Shown: in pieces, positions 35,806-46,014 of the stretch
Layout of the letters: every line of letters starts with the position of its first letter
Position numbering within the stretch: position 1 is the first letter of the stretch
Assembly: GCF_002102395.1 (NCBI RefSeq)
Contig: NZ_LQPZ01000013.1
Location: 62,001 to 126,000, forward strand
DNA: 64,000 bases
Source of the DNA: Mycolicibacillus trivialis
GTDB lineage: Bacteria; Actinomycetota; Actinomycetes; Mycobacteriales; Mycobacteriaceae
Direction: 5' to 3'
Notes under the pieces: generated by a model
Told to the model about the DNA's origin: nothing
The model's database searches: none
The model's input: the letters and a program-made list of their open reading frames with translations, nothing else
Program-made: the position numbers and the translations under genes

Positions 35806-36417
35806 GTGCGCGGCGACGGTGACGGATGGGCCTTCTCGGCCACCGGCGCGCGGTATTGGGGCCGATTCGGCGCGGCCGGACTGCTGCTGCGCGCCCCGCT
35901 GGCCGACGGCACCCCGGCTGTCCTGCTGCAGCACCGCGCCTGGTGGAGTCACCAGGGCGGCACCTGGGCGCTGCCCGGCGGCGCGCGCGACAGCCACGAA
36001 ACCCCGGAACAGGCCGCGGTCCGCGAAGCCGGCGAGGAAGCCGGTGTTCCCGCCCACCGTGTCGCGGTCCGCGCCGCGCTGATCACCGCCGACGTCGGGA
36101 CCTGGACCTACACCACGGTCGTCGCCGACGCCACCGAGCCGTTGACCGTGCGACCCAATCAGGAGAGCACCGAGCTGCGCTGGGTACCCGAATCGCAGGT
36201 GACCGAGTTGCCGCTGCACTCCGGGTTCGCGACCAGCTGGCCTCGACTGCGCACCGCCGTCGCGGCGGTCCCGCTGGACCCCGACGACGAACGGCGCCGC
36301 CACCTGCCACGCACCGTCGTCATCGAATCGGAGATGTTCCTCTGGGCCACCGCCGGGGAACCCGACCTGCAACCCTCGCGGCTCAGCGAGGCGATCTCGG
36401 AGCTGCTGCCGGGGTGA
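35806..36417 (+). CDS. mutT3: Nudix hydrolase MutT3
   Basis: Nudix enzymes hydrolyse nucleoside diphosphate linked compounds; MutT-type members clean oxidised nucleotides. The 203-residue protein holds a perfect Nudix box, GGARDSHETPEQAAVREAGEEAGV (G-x5-E-x7-REAGEEAGV), preceded by GTWALPGGA. The N-terminal FSATGARYWGRFGAAGLLLR and length fit Rv0413, annotated as mutT3, which is also its syntenic match. Its real substrate is not proven by sequence. The GTG start is supported by a TAAGCT hexamer 6 bases upstream. The next gene follows after 10 bases. Confidence 0.92.
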   Translation: MRGDGDGWAFSATGARYWGRFGAAGLLLRAPLADGTPAVLLQHRAWWSHQGGTWALPGGARDSHETPEQAAVREAGEEAGVPAHRVAVRAALITADVGTWTYTTVVADATEPLTVRPNQESTELRWVPESQVTELPLHSGFATSWPRLRTAVAAVPLDPDDERRRHLPRTVVIESEMFLWATAGEPDLQPSRLSEAISELLPG

Positions 36418-36427
36418 GGAGACGCCG

Positions 36428-36991
36428 ATGCGCTGGCGGGGAGTGAACCACGTCGAGTTCGCGGTGCTCGACTACGACGACTCGATCGCCTTCTACGACG
36501 CGATGTTCGGCTGGCTGGGCTACAGCAGCTTCTCCTCGCTAAACATGGAGTACCAGTCGATCTACTACATGACGCGCTCCGCGAGTACCCCGCACAGCTA
36601 CATCGGCATCCAGCCCGCCCGTACCGGGACCAAGCTCACCCACGCCGACCAGGCTGTCGGCATCAACCACATCGCGCTGTGGGCGCGCAACCGCAAAGAG
36701 GTCGACCGGTTCCGCCGCGAATTCCTCACCGAGCAGGACGTGGTGGTCACCGACGAACCGCGCGAGTACCCGCAGTACTGGCCCGGCTACTACGCGGTGT
36801 TCTTCGACGACCCGATCAACGGCATCCACTGGGAACTGGCCTGGATTCCCGCCGTCCCCAGCCCGCGACAGGTGTGGTCTTTCTACCGCACCCTGCGCGG
36901 GTTCGCGCGCAGCCGACGCGACCTGGCCAACACCGTCCCGGGTGTGCTGCTGCAGGCTCGACGGGTGTTGCCATCGCGGGAGCGCCGCTGA
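36428..36991 (+). CDS. VOC superfamily (glyoxalase/dioxygenase-fold) protein
   Basis: The 187-residue protein contains the glyoxalase/bleomycin resistance fold in two beta-alpha-beta-beta-beta halves: GVNHVEFAVLDYDDSIAFYDAMFGWLGY and VGINHIALWARNRKEVDRFRREFL, with DPINGIHWELAW at the metal-edge strand. His in NHVEF, His in NHIAL and Glu in HWELAW could be metal ligands. A helical tail of about 45 residues follows. GAGGAGA precedes the ATG. It probably belongs to the mutT3 transcript. No substrate can be assigned. Confidence 0.82.
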   Translation: MRWRGVNHVEFAVLDYDDSIAFYDAMFGWLGYSSFSSLNMEYQSIYYMTRSASTPHSYIGIQPARTGTKLTHADQAVGINHIALWARNRKEVDRFRREFLTEQDVVVTDEPREYPQYWPGYYAVFFDDPINGIHWELAWIPAVPSPRQVWSFYRTLRGFARSRRDLANTVPGVLLQARRVLPSRERR

Positions 36992-37007
36992 CGGCCCGCC
37001 GGCGCGC

Positions 37008-37102
37008 CGAGTGAAGCGCTGTGGCGGAAAAACGCGCCGGATTTCGCCCTACAGCTTCACTCGCGGAGGGCGTCACTCGCGGAAGGGCGGCTTCACTCGC
37101 GG
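37008..37102. repeat. Intergenic palindrome family, copy B with extra right arms
   Basis: The left arm begins CGAGTGAAG at 37008 and runs into TGGCGGAAA; the right arm, ending CTTCACTCGCGG, lies at 37055-37066. Two further right-arm copies follow at 37071-37082 (with GTCACTCGCGG) and 37091-37102. The last one contributes the stop codon and the last two codons of thiE. It lies between two convergent genes. Confidence 0.85.
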
Positions 37103-37767
37103 TCAGGTTCGAGCGCGGCGCGGATGCGCCGGGCGGCGGCCCGCGGATCGTCGGCGTCGGTGATCGCCCGTACCACCACCACCCGGCGCGCACCGGCGGC
37201 GATGACCTGCGGCAACAGCTCCTCGGAGATGCCGCCGATGGCGAACCACGGCTTGTCGGTGCCGCTCGCGGCCGCCTGCTCCACCAGGCCCAGGCCCGCG
37301 GCGTCGCGGCCCGGTTTGGTCGGTGTCGGCCAGCACGGGCCGACGCAGAAGTAGTCCACATCCTCGGTGATCGCCGCGCTCAGCTGCGTCGCGTCGTGGG
37401 TGGAGCGGCCGATCACCGTGTCCGCGCCGACGATCTCCCGCGCCACCGCAACCGGCAGGTCCCGCTGGCCCAGGTGCAACACGTCTGCGCCGGCCGCCCG
37501 GGCGACGTCGGCGCGGTCGTTGACCGCCAGCAGCGCGTCGTGGCGTGCCGCCGTCTCCGCCAGCACCGCCAGCGCCGCCAGTTCGTCGGCGGCCTCCAAC
37601 GCACCGAACTGCTGCTCGCCGGGCGAGCCCTTGTCGCGCAACTGGATGATGTCGACCCCGCCGGCCAGGGCCGCCTCGGCGAACTCGGCCAGGTCCCCGC
37701 GCTCACGGCGCGCGTCGGTACACAGGTACAGCCGAGCGGTGGCCAGCCGGGTCGCGGGTTCGTGCAC
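37093..37767 (-). CDS. thiE: Thiamine-phosphate synthase
   Basis: ThiE joins HMP-pyrophosphate and the thiazole phosphate to make thiamin phosphate. The 224-residue TIM-barrel has [86 protein letters not shown] and WFAIGGIS, all in the right order. The stop codon lies inside a CTTCACTCGCGG repeat arm, so the last residues (DRE) are repeat-encoded. The GTG start has TAGCGT 6 bases upstream, so it is likely leaderless and outside the TPP riboswitch of the divergent thiO operon. Confidence 0.96.
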   Translation of the reverse strand: MHEPATRLATARLYLCTDARRERGDLAEFAEAALAGGVDIIQLRDKGSPGEQQFGALEAADELAALAVLAETAARHDALLAVNDRADVARAAGADVLHLGQRDLPVAVAREIVGADTVIGRSTHDATQLSAAITEDVDYFCVGPCWPTPTKPGRDAAGLGLVEQAAASGTDKPWFAIGGISEELLPQVIAAGARRVVVVRAITDADDPRAAARRIRAALEPDRE

Positions 37768-37773
37768 ACTGCG

Positions 37774-37779
37774 ACGCTA
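37774..37779 (-). promoter_or_regulatory. Leaderless -10 (TAGCGT) of thiE
   Basis: TAGCGT on the minus strand lies 6 bases before the thiE GTG at 37767. It sits 22 bases from the plus-strand TPP riboswitch. Confidence 0.5.
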
Positions 37780-37800
37780 GCGGCTAGCGTGGGAGGAGAC

Positions 37801-37904
37801 CACGGGAGTCCCGGGTGATCCGGTGCGGGGCTGAGAGTGGGCACACCCGGGAGGCCGGCCTGCCCTGACCGTCACACCTGATCCGGATCATGCCGGCGAA
37901 GGGA
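37801..37904 (+). ncRNA. TPP riboswitch (THI box) before thiOSG
   Basis: The conserved pieces of the TPP aptamer are present in order: GGGGCTGAGAGTGGGC at about 37827, then CACCTGATCCGGATCATG and CCGGCGAAGGGAG, the pattern of RF00059. The GGGAG at its 3' end is also the likely ribosome-binding site of thiO (ATG 37912). This implies that TPP binding blocks translation initiation. Confidence 0.95.
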
Positions 37905-37911
37905 GCAGCAG

Positions 37912-38909
37912 ATGACCGACCTGGCCGTGATCGGCGGCGGCGTCATCGGGCTGTCCGTAGCTCGCCGCGCCGCCCAAGCCGGCCACACCGTGACCGTGCA
38001 CCACGACGGACGGCATGGTGCGTCGTGGGTGGCCGGCGGGATGCTCACCCCGCACAGCGAGGGCTGGCCCGGCGAAGACCGCCTGTTGCGCCTCGGTCTG
38101 GACTCGCTGAGGTTGTGGCACGAGACGTTCCTCGACGGGCTGCCGGCCGATGTCGTCACCGCCCGCGAATCGCTGGTGGTGGCGTTGGACCGCGCCGACG
38201 TCGCCGACCTGCGCACCGTCGCCGACTGGCTGTCGGCCCAGGGCCACCCGGTGACGTGGGAGAGCGCCGCGCGTGACGTCGAACCCCTGCTCGCCCGCGG
38301 CATCCGGCACGGCTTCCGCGCCACCACCGAACTTGCCGTCGACAACCGCGTCCTCGTCGACGCCCTGGACGCCGCCTGCCGCGATCTGGGGGTCCGCTTC
38401 GCCGGGCCGGTCGACGCGCTGTCAGCGGTCAGCGCCGAAACCCGGGTGATCGCCAACGGCATCGACGCCCCCGCGCTGTGGCCCGGCCTGCCGATCCGTC
38501 CGGTCAAGGGCGAAGTGCTGCGACTGCGCTGGCGTAAGGGCTGTATGCCGGTGCCGCAACGGGTAATCCGTGCCCGCGTGCACGGACGGCAGGTGTATCT
38601 GGTGCCGCGCGGCGACGGGGTGGTCGTCGGCGCCACCCAGTACGAGCACGGCCGAGACACCGCGCCGGCGGTCTCGGGGGTGCGTGATCTGCTCGACGAC
38701 GCGTGCACGGTCGCCCCGGGTCTGGGAGAATACGAGTTGGCCGAGTGCACGGCCGGGTTGCGCCCGATGACACCGGACAACCTGCCGTTGGTCCACCGGC
38801 TGGGCGACACCACCATCGTGGCTGCGGGGCACGGCCGCAACGGCTTCCTGCTGGCGGCATGGACAGCCGAGCACGTGGTGACCGAACTACTTCCCGTGGG
38901 AGTCCCGTG

Positions 38910-38910
<1 letters not shown>
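37912..38910 (+). CDS. thiO: Glycine oxidase ThiO
   Basis: ThiO is an FAD enzyme that oxidises glycine to the imine needed for the thiazole of thiamin. The 332-residue protein has the dinucleotide fold LAVIGGGVIGLSVARRAA, GASWVAGGMLTPHSE and RPVKGEVLRLRW, the DAO-type VYLVPRGDGVVVGATQYEHG, and LRPMTPDNLPLVHRL with AAGHGRNGFLLA at the end. ATG 37912 is 7 bases after GGGAG of the riboswitch. The stop overlaps the thiS start, so translation is coupled. Confidence 0.95.
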
Positions 38911-40319
<1,409 letters not shown>

Positions 40320-40330
40320 AACCCCTTGCG

Positions 40331-40386
40331 CGAGTGAAGTTCCAGGGCGGAAAAATTGCGAATTTTCCGCCACAGAACTTCACTCG
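40331..40386. repeat. Intergenic palindrome family, copy C (best conserved)
   Basis: Arms 40331-40357 and 40361-40386 pair almost completely around a 3-base GCG loop. The left arm reads CGAGTGAAG...GGCGGAAAAATT, the right AATTTTCCGCC...CTTCACTCG. It sits between two convergent genes. The run of T in the right arm would make it a credible terminator on the plus strand. Confidence 0.9.
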
Positions 40387-40450
40387 CGGGATGCGGGGGT
40401 GTGGGGTGGGCGATGCGGGGCGCTGGGGTGTGGTGTGTGAGAGCCGGGGA

Positions 40451-41311
40451 CTACAGCTTGTAGCCGCGGTCCTTGAGTTCCTGGCACACCCGGAACACGA
40501 TGTCCTCGGCGCGATGCCCGGCGATCACCCGCACGACACTCCAACCCCGATATTTCAACTCCTCGGCGCGCCGGATGTCGTAGGCCCACTGGTCGCGGTC
40601 GGTGCGGTGGTGATCGCCGTCGTACTCCACCGCCACCTTGAACACCGGCCAGCCCATGTCGAGGTACATGCGACGACCGTTGCGGGAGACCACCGGGATC
40701 TGGGTCTGCGGCCGGGGCAGGCCGGCCCTGATCAGCACCAGCCGCAGCCACGACTCCCGCGGTGATTGCGCCCCGGCGTCCACCACCTGCAGCGCGCTGC
40801 CCAGTGCCCGCAAACCGCGCACGCCGGCGTGCCCGCCGGCCAGCGCGCAGATGTCATCGACGGCGAGCCCGGTGGCGCGCAACAGACCGTCGATCGTCGC
40901 GACCGCCGGGAACAGCGGGTGGTGGCGCCCGATGTCGAACGCGGTGCGCGCCGGGGTGGTCAACTGCAGCGGCCCGCAGCACGTCGCCACCGTCTGCACC
41001 TCGCCGGCGGGCAGGTTCTCCCGGCGCACGATCAACCCGGGCGGGGCCGCCGGATTGTGGTGGAAGACCTCCACCGGAAGCGCGGCGTCCAGCCAGCCCA
41101 CTCCGTGCAGCGCAGCGGCCGCGCGGCCGGCGACCACCGCGCGCCGCCGCGACCACAGCCAGGCGGCGAGGGTGCGTTGCACCAGCGTCAAGCGTGCGTC
41201 GCGCGGCACGTAGACGTCGGGGAACTCGGCGCGGAATCGGGTGCGCAACCCGTGGCGGGTCAACTGGCCGCGGGCCAGTGCCTCGCTGCCCAGAAACGGG
41301 CGTATCTCCAT
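40451..41311 (-). CDS. AbiEi-like domain protein with DUF559/Vsr-type nuclease domain
   Basis: The 286-residue protein has an N-terminal half like the AbiEi antitoxin family of actinobacteria (GSEALARGQLTRHGLRTRFRAEFPDVYV...RTLAAWLWSRRRAVVAGRAAAALHG, then TTPARTAFDIGR). Its C-terminal half is DUF559-like: MYLDMGWPVFKVAVEYDGDHHRTDRDQWAYDIRRAEEL, then GWSVVRVIAG. The Asp of LDMGW and Glu of VEYDG fit a PD-(D/E)xK nuclease core. Such proteins are numerous in mycobacterial genomes and are not proven toxins or antitoxins. No partner gene lies beside it. Confidence 0.75.
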   Translation of the reverse strand: MEIRPFLGSEALARGQLTRHGLRTRFRAEFPDVYVPRDARLTLVQRTLAAWLWSRRRAVVAGRAAAALHGVGWLDAALPVEVFHHNPAAPPGLIVRRENLPAGEVQTVATCCGPLQLTTPARTAFDIGRHHPLFPAVATIDGLLRATGLAVDDICALAGGHAGVRGLRALGSALQVVDAGAQSPRESWLRLVLIRAGLPRPQTQIPVVSRNGRRMYLDMGWPVFKVAVEYDGDHHRTDRDQWAYDIRRAEELKYRGWSVVRVIAGHRAEDIVFRVCQELKDRGYKL

Positions 41312-41375
41312 AGCCGGTGAGCATTGCGAGCCGGTCCCGCGGCCACAATTCAGTGCCCGTCCGGGCTGGGGATAG

Positions 41376-41765
41376 TCAGGTGGGCCGGCCCACCTGATAG
41401 GTGCCGTCGTCGTCGAGGAAGGTCACCGTCACCTGGCGGGGCACCCCGTGGACGGTCAGGGTGCAGCTGAACGAGGCACCCTTCTCCGCCACCGGGTTCT
41501 CGCCCTTGTTGCAGGTGACGTCCCTGACGTTGGTGGCGCCGTAACCGGTGACGGTGTCGGTGAGGATCTGCTGCACGCCGGCCTGCACGTCATGGATGTC
41601 GACCCGGTTGGTGACGAAGTACCCGGGGGTGCGGAACCCGACCAGCCACACCACCGCGGCGACCACCTCGATGAACAGTCCGATCGCCACCCCGAGCAAC
41701 ACCAGGGCGCGTCGGGAGCGCCGGGTGGAGATCGGCGGCGGTGCGTCGGGATCGGGGCGGGTCAC
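41376..41765 (-). CDS. Membrane-anchored DUF4333-type protein
   Basis: The 129-residue protein has a short cytoplasmic tail, one TM helix (ALVLLGVAIGLFIEVVAAVVWLVGF) and an extracellular domain with VQAGVQQILTDTVTGYG, DVTCNKGENPVAEKGASFSCTLTVHG and VTVTFLDDDGTYQV. The paired cysteines around the VAEKGASFSC strand are typical of DUF4333, a domain common on mycobacterial surface proteins. The GTG start is read from the frame. It may be co-transcribed with lpqM, which lies 16 bases upstream on the same strand. Confidence 0.82.
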   Translation of the reverse strand: MTRPDPDAPPPISTRRSRRALVLLGVAIGLFIEVVAAVVWLVGFRTPGYFVTNRVDIHDVQAGVQQILTDTVTGYGATNVRDVTCNKGENPVAEKGASFSCTLTVHGVPRQVTVTFLDDDGTYQVGRPT

Positions 41766-41781
41766 GATCGGCGGCCTTTCG

Positions 41782-43224
41782 TCACGGGTAACGCTGGATG
41801 CAGCGGTCGATGTCGCCGTACACGCCGGTACGGAACGCGTCGATGCGGGCGAACCCGGCAGGCACGGTGTCGCCGTTGACGTCGCTGGCGGCGACGCCGT
41901 TGGTGAGCAGCCCGGTCACCGCCTCGTCCAGGTCACCGGCGGACAGGGTGATCGTGACCCCGTCGGCGCTGGTGACCGGTTCGGCCAGCATGGCGGTGGC
42001 CGAACCGGTCATGCACGCGGTGCGCAGCCCGGCCTGTGCGGTGTCGAGCGCGAGATCGCCGCGCTGATGCTGCACGGCGAGCATGTAGCGCGACATCAGC
42101 ACCGAGTAGGCGGTGTTGTCGCCGGCCAGCGACAGCGCCGACTCGAACGACATCTCATCGGGTTCGGGCGGGGTGCCCAGTTCGGTCAGCTCCGGAAGGT
42201 CGACGACGATCTCGTTGCGCTCCGGGCAGTACGACGCCGGTGGGCTGGGCCGGGCGTCCGCGCAGGGCCGGTCGGTGTCGAAGCTCAGCGCCGGCGGCTC
42301 GGCCGGGGAGAGGCGTGCGGTGAGTTCGTCGACGATGGTGGCCACCGACTCGGCGGTCACCGGCCATTCGCCGGTGTCGTCGGCCTGCAGCGCGACCGGC
42401 AGACCGTGGCGCCGAGACTCGATCTGGTCGGTGTCGATCAGCCCGCACGACCGGGCGCCCTCGGTGAACCCGAACTGGAACGCCGAGATGCGCTCGAAGG
42501 CCGAGCCGTGCTCGTCGTCGACCGGGTCCCCTTCGATCAGCAGCGGGTCGCGGATCCCCACCAGCACCGCGAGCAGGTCGTTGAGGCCGTTGCCGGTGGA
42601 CAGCCGGAACCGCGGCGAGTCGTCCTCGGCCACCCAGCGCAGATACACCCCGGCCAGGCAGTCGGCCTGCTGCTCACGCACCAGCACCGGGGTGTCGAGC
42701 GTGGTGAGCTTGGCCATCCGGGAGATCGCGTGGCCGTATTCGTGGGCCAACACCATGGTGATCGCCATGTCGCCGTAAGCGCCGCGCAGCACCGGCATCA
42801 TGATCCCGCGGTCCCACCCGACGGTGTTGTCCAGCAGGCAGTAGACCGCGTTGGCGAACCGGAACGTGGGGTGCATGCAGAACCGGGTCGGTCGCGGCTC
42901 GCGGGCGTCCCAGGAGAACAGCTGACCGACCTGTTCGAACGTGCCGGTGAAGGTCTGCTGGTAGGCGCCGGCCCAGAACGTCTCGATGTCGCTGATGGCC
43001 TGGCGGGCGATCATGTCGACCGGGCCGCCGTCGCTGCCGGTGGCCTGAACCAGCGGCCGTTCGGCTTCTGAGCGCAGTCCGCTCGGCCCGTCGAGGGCGG
43101 GTAGGCCACCGACGCTGAACGGGTCGGCGTAGACCGAGACCGGCCGACTGTCGATCATCGTCGTACAGCCGGCGATCAGCAACGCCACGCCGAGCCCGGT
43201 GAGGACACGTCGCAACTGACGCAT
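41782..43224 (-). CDS. lpqM: Lipoprotein metallopeptidase LpqM
   Basis: LpqM is a lipid-anchored zinc metalloprotease-like protein. The 480-residue product (M. tuberculosis about 498) has a signal peptide and lipobox (LLIAGC), and the HExxH motif in MVLAHEYGHAISRMA with EQQADCLAGVYLRW after it, which supplies the third ligand. This is the neutral zinc metallopeptidase (YpfJ-like) pattern. Cysteines at FCMHPTF/YCLLDN and SCGLIDT/CADARPS may form disulfides. ATG 43224 was chosen because MRQLRRVLTGLG opens the signal peptide. LpqM has been linked to conjugation in M. smegmatis, as I recall. Confidence 0.9.
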   Translation of the reverse strand: MRQLRRVLTGLGVALLIAGCTTMIDSRPVSVYADPFSVGGLPALDGPSGLRSEAERPLVQATGSDGGPVDMIARQAISDIETFWAGAYQQTFTGTFEQVGQLFSWDAREPRPTRFCMHPTFRFANAVYCLLDNTVGWDRGIMMPVLRGAYGDMAITMVLAHEYGHAISRMAKLTTLDTPVLVREQQADCLAGVYLRWVAEDDSPRFRLSTGNGLNDLLAVLVGIRDPLLIEGDPVDDEHGSAFERISAFQFGFTEGARSCGLIDTDQIESRRHGLPVALQADDTGEWPVTAESVATIVDELTARLSPAEPPALSFDTDRPCADARPSPPASYCPERNEIVVDLPELTELGTPPEPDEMSFESALSLAGDNTAYSVLMSRYMLAVQHQRGDLALDTAQAGLRTACMTGSATAMLAEPVTSADGVTITLSAGDLDEAVTGLLTNGVAASDVNGDTVPAGFARIDAFRTGVYGDIDRCIQRYP

Positions 43225-43343
43225 CGGGTGACAACCCCCTGACATCGGTCCGTGACGGGAAAATCCCGTGTGTGGCCCACCATGTATACCGTGATTGAAT
43301 TCAAGGCACGGCACATCTGAGGACATCGTGGGAAGGCGGTGAG

Positions 43344-44459
43344 ATGCCCGACCAGTACACCCCGCAGGGGGGCGGTCCACCCGGTGGCGATCCCGACCGC
43401 GGTAATCCCACGAAGCAGTGGCGTCCCGGCGAGGGCGTCGATCCGCACGAGGCGACGATGGCCGCACCGATCGGCTGGTCACCGTCCGGCGGGGTGCCGC
43501 CGCAGCCTCCGCAACAGCCGCCTCAGCCGCCACCGTCCGGCTGGAACACCCCGCCGCCGCAGAGCCCCGGGTGGGCGCCGGGGGCCCCGGGCTGGTCGCC
43601 GTCGCAGTCCTACGGTTGGTCGCCGTCCCAGCCCGGCGGGACCGGCTGGCCGACCAATCCGCCCGGCGGGACGGGCTGGCCGACCAGTCCGCCCGGCGCG
43701 CCTTGGGGGCCGCCGCCGGGCGGCGGGAAACCCACCGGGAAGATCATCGGCGGGATCGCCGTCGCGCTGACCGTGGTCATCGGGTTGGTCGTCGGCGTCG
43801 TGCTGGCGACGAAACGCTCCGGCAACGACGACGACGCCTCCTCGCACCTCGCCGACGCCTCGACCACCACCAGCGCGCTGGAGCCCACGGTTTCGGTCAC
43901 CGCCCTGGAGGGGCTGTTGCCCACCGCCAGCACCGTCGACACGGCGCTGCACATCAGCGGTCTGGAGATCAAGGACACCCGGCAGGCGGTCTACGTCCTC
44001 GAGGCCGACGACCGGGTCTCCGACATGGACTGCGTCAGCGTCCCCTACGTGTCGCAGGGCGCGGTCTACGAGGGCAGCGGCTACACCGCCATCCGGGCGC
44101 GGCGGATGGAGAAGAAGGACGTCATCATCGACACCGCGGCGGCGACCTTCCCGACCAGCCAGGACGCCACCGACTTCCGGGAGAAGATCACCGGGCAGTG
44201 GCAGGGCTGTGCCCGCAAGCCGCTGACCCGGTACTTCTCCTACAACGATGACGAGGAGACCTGGATGATCGGCTCCACCGAGACCGATCAGGACACCGCG
44301 CACACCGTCGCCTACGAAGAGGGCGGCGAAGGATGGGCGTGCACTCATGCGATCGGGTCGCGCGGCAACGCCGCTCTCGAGGCGCTGGTCTGCGGCAACG
44401 GCATGACCGACGAAGCAGCCACCCTGCTGAACAGCATGCTCAACTCGGTCGCCGGCTGA
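43344..44459 (+). CDS. Pro-rich membrane protein with PknH-type sensor domain
   Basis: The 371-residue protein has a cytoplasmic Pro/Gly/Trp-rich N-terminus with internal repeats (GGTGWPTNPP then GGTGWPTSPP), a TM helix (IIGGIAVALTVVIGLVVGVVLAT) and a PknH-type extracellular domain: ALEGLLPTASTVDTAL, SDMDCVSVPYVSQGAVYEGSGY, WQGCARKPLTRYF and WACTHAIGSRGNAALEALVCGNG. Four cysteines match the two disulfides of that fold. No kinase is fused. GGAAGG precedes ATG 43344. It is followed by lpqL, 67 bases on. The ligand is unknown. Confidence 0.85.
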   Translation: MPDQYTPQGGGPPGGDPDRGNPTKQWRPGEGVDPHEATMAAPIGWSPSGGVPPQPPQQPPQPPPSGWNTPPPQSPGWAPGAPGWSPSQSYGWSPSQPGGTGWPTNPPGGTGWPTSPPGAPWGPPPGGGKPTGKIIGGIAVALTVVIGLVVGVVLATKRSGNDDDASSHLADASTTTSALEPTVSVTALEGLLPTASTVDTALHISGLEIKDTRQAVYVLEADDRVSDMDCVSVPYVSQGAVYEGSGYTAIRARRMEKKDVIIDTAAATFPTSQDATDFREKITGQWQGCARKPLTRYFSYNDDEETWMIGSTETDQDTAHTVAYEEGGEGWACTHAIGSRGNAALEALVCGNGMTDEAATLLNSMLNSVAG

Positions 44460-44513
44460 CGGTGCCGGACGCGGCACGGGCGACTGATGTGCGGCCCGGG
44501 GACCCCGAGCGTC

Positions 44514-44519
44514 TAACGT
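44514..44519 (+). promoter_or_regulatory. Leaderless -10 (TAACGT) of lpqL
   Basis: TAACGT lies 7 bases before ATG 44527. It supports this start over GTG 44518, which would overlap the hexamer. Confidence 0.5.
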
Positions 44520-44526
44520 GGGCACG

Positions 44527-46014
44527 ATGAACAACAGGTCGAAGCTGCTCACCGCCGTGCTCGGTGTGGCCACCGTCGCCACGCTGGCCGCCGGATGTCA
44601 ACGCGCCGCGGTGCCGCCGGCGTCGGTGTCCGAACAGTTCGCCAACCAACTTCGCGAACAGGTGACCACCGACGCGATGATGGAGCACCTGACCACGTTG
44701 CAGGAGATCGCCGACCAGAACGACGGCAACCGCGCCGCCGGCACCCCCGGCTACGATGCCAGCGTCGACTACGTGGTCAAGGTTTTGAAGGACAACGGCT
44801 TCCAGGTCCAGACCCCGGAGTTCGACGCCCGCGTCTTCGAGTCCGAACCCGGCAAACTCACAGTCGGCGACACCCCGATCGAGGTCCGCGCGCTGGAATT
44901 CAGCCTGCCCACGCCGGAGAAGGGGCTCACCGGCCCGCTGGTGGCGCTGCGCGCCGACGACGAGTCCCCCGGTTGCACCGAATCCGACTACGACGGACTG
45001 CAGGCGACCGGGGCGCTGGTGCTCGTCGACCGCGGTGAGTGCCCGTTCTCGGACAAAGAGGCCGCCGCCGCCAAACGCGGTGCGATCGCGGTGATCATCG
45101 CCGACAACGTCGATGAGGAGAAGATGGGCGGCACGCTCGGCGAGGACACCGAGGTCAAACTGCCGGTGGTCAGCGTCACCAAATCCGAAGGCGCCAAGCT
45201 GCGCGACCACCACGGTCCGGTCACGCTCACCCTGAAAGCCGAGACCCGGGAGATCCACTCCCGCAACATCATCGCGCAAACACAGACCGGCGCCACCGAC
45301 GACGTGGTGATGGTGGGCGCGCACCTCGACAGCGTCCCCGACGGCCCCGGCATCAACGACAACGGCTCCGGTGTCGCGGCGGTGCTGGAGACGGCGGTCC
45401 AGTTGGGTGCGACGCCGGATGTGAAGAACGCGGTGCGCTTCGGCTTCTGGGGCGCTGAGGAACTCGGGCTGATCGGCTCCAGCCGCTACGTCGAATCCCT
45501 CGACCTGGCCGAGCTGAAGAACATCGCGCTGTATCTGAACTTCGACATGCTGGCCTCGCCGAACCCGGGCTACCTCACCTACGACGGTGACCAGTCCCTG
45601 CCACTGGACCAGCGGGGCCGCCCCATCGTGCCGGAGGGCTCGGCGGGTATCGAGCGGATCCTGGTCTCCTATCTGGAGGCGGCAGGCAAAGCCGCGCAAG
45701 ACACCTCGTTCGACGGCCGCTCGGATTACGACGGGTTCACCCGAGCCGGCATCCCCTCCGGCGGACTGTTCTCCGGCGCGGAGGCCGAGATGACCGAGGA
45801 GCAGGCCAAGCTGTGGGGCGGGAAGGCCGGCGAGCCGTTCGACCCCAACTACCACAAGGCCGGCGACACGCTGGAGAACATCAACAAGACCGCGCTGGGC
45901 ATCCTGGGGCCCGGCGTCGGCTACGTCGTCGGGCACTACGCGATGGACGTGACCGGCAAGAACGGCGTCGCGACGTTCGACAACCGGACCCGGCACACAC
46001 TCGCCACACCATGA
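44527..46014 (+). CDS. lpqL: Lipoprotein aminopeptidase LpqL (M28 family)
   Basis: LpqL is a lipid-anchored zinc aminopeptidase. The 495-residue protein has a lipobox (TLAAGC), a PA domain (ATGALVLVDRGECPFSDKEAAAAKRGAIAVII) and an M28 catalytic domain: VGAHLDSVPDGPGINDNGSG (His and Asp ligands), FWGAEELGLIGS (catalytic Glu) and SDYDGFTRAGIPSGGLFSGAE, with YHKAGDTLENIN supplying the last His. It should trim peptides outside the membrane. Its stop overlaps the ATG of a histidine kinase, an unusual pairing. Confidence 0.93.
   Translation: MNNRSKLLTAVLGVATVATLAAGCQRAAVPPASVSEQFANQLREQVTTDAMMEHLTTLQEIADQNDGNRAAGTPGYDASVDYVVKVLKDNGFQVQTPEFDARVFESEPGKLTVGDTPIEVRALEFSLPTPEKGLTGPLVALRADDESPGCTESDYDGLQATGALVLVDRGECPFSDKEAAAAKRGAIAVIIADNVDEEKMGGTLGEDTEVKLPVVSVTKSEGAKLRDHHGPVTLTLKAETREIHSRNIIAQTQTGATDDVVMVGAHLDSVPDGPGINDNGSGVAAVLETAVQLGATPDVKNAVRFGFWGAEELGLIGSSRYVESLDLAELKNIALYLNFDMLASPNPGYLTYDGDQSLPLDQRGRPIVPEGSAGIERILVSYLEAAGKAAQDTSFDGRSDYDGFTRAGIPSGGLFSGAEAEMTEEQAKLWGGKAGEPFDPNYHKAGDTLENINKTALGILGPGVGYVVGHYAMDVTGKNGVATFDNRTRHTLATP

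Noticed and set aside
37801..37904. Treating the leader of thiO as also controlling thiE
   Set aside because: thiE is read from the opposite strand with its own -10 six bases before its GTG, so the aptamer is not in its transcript.
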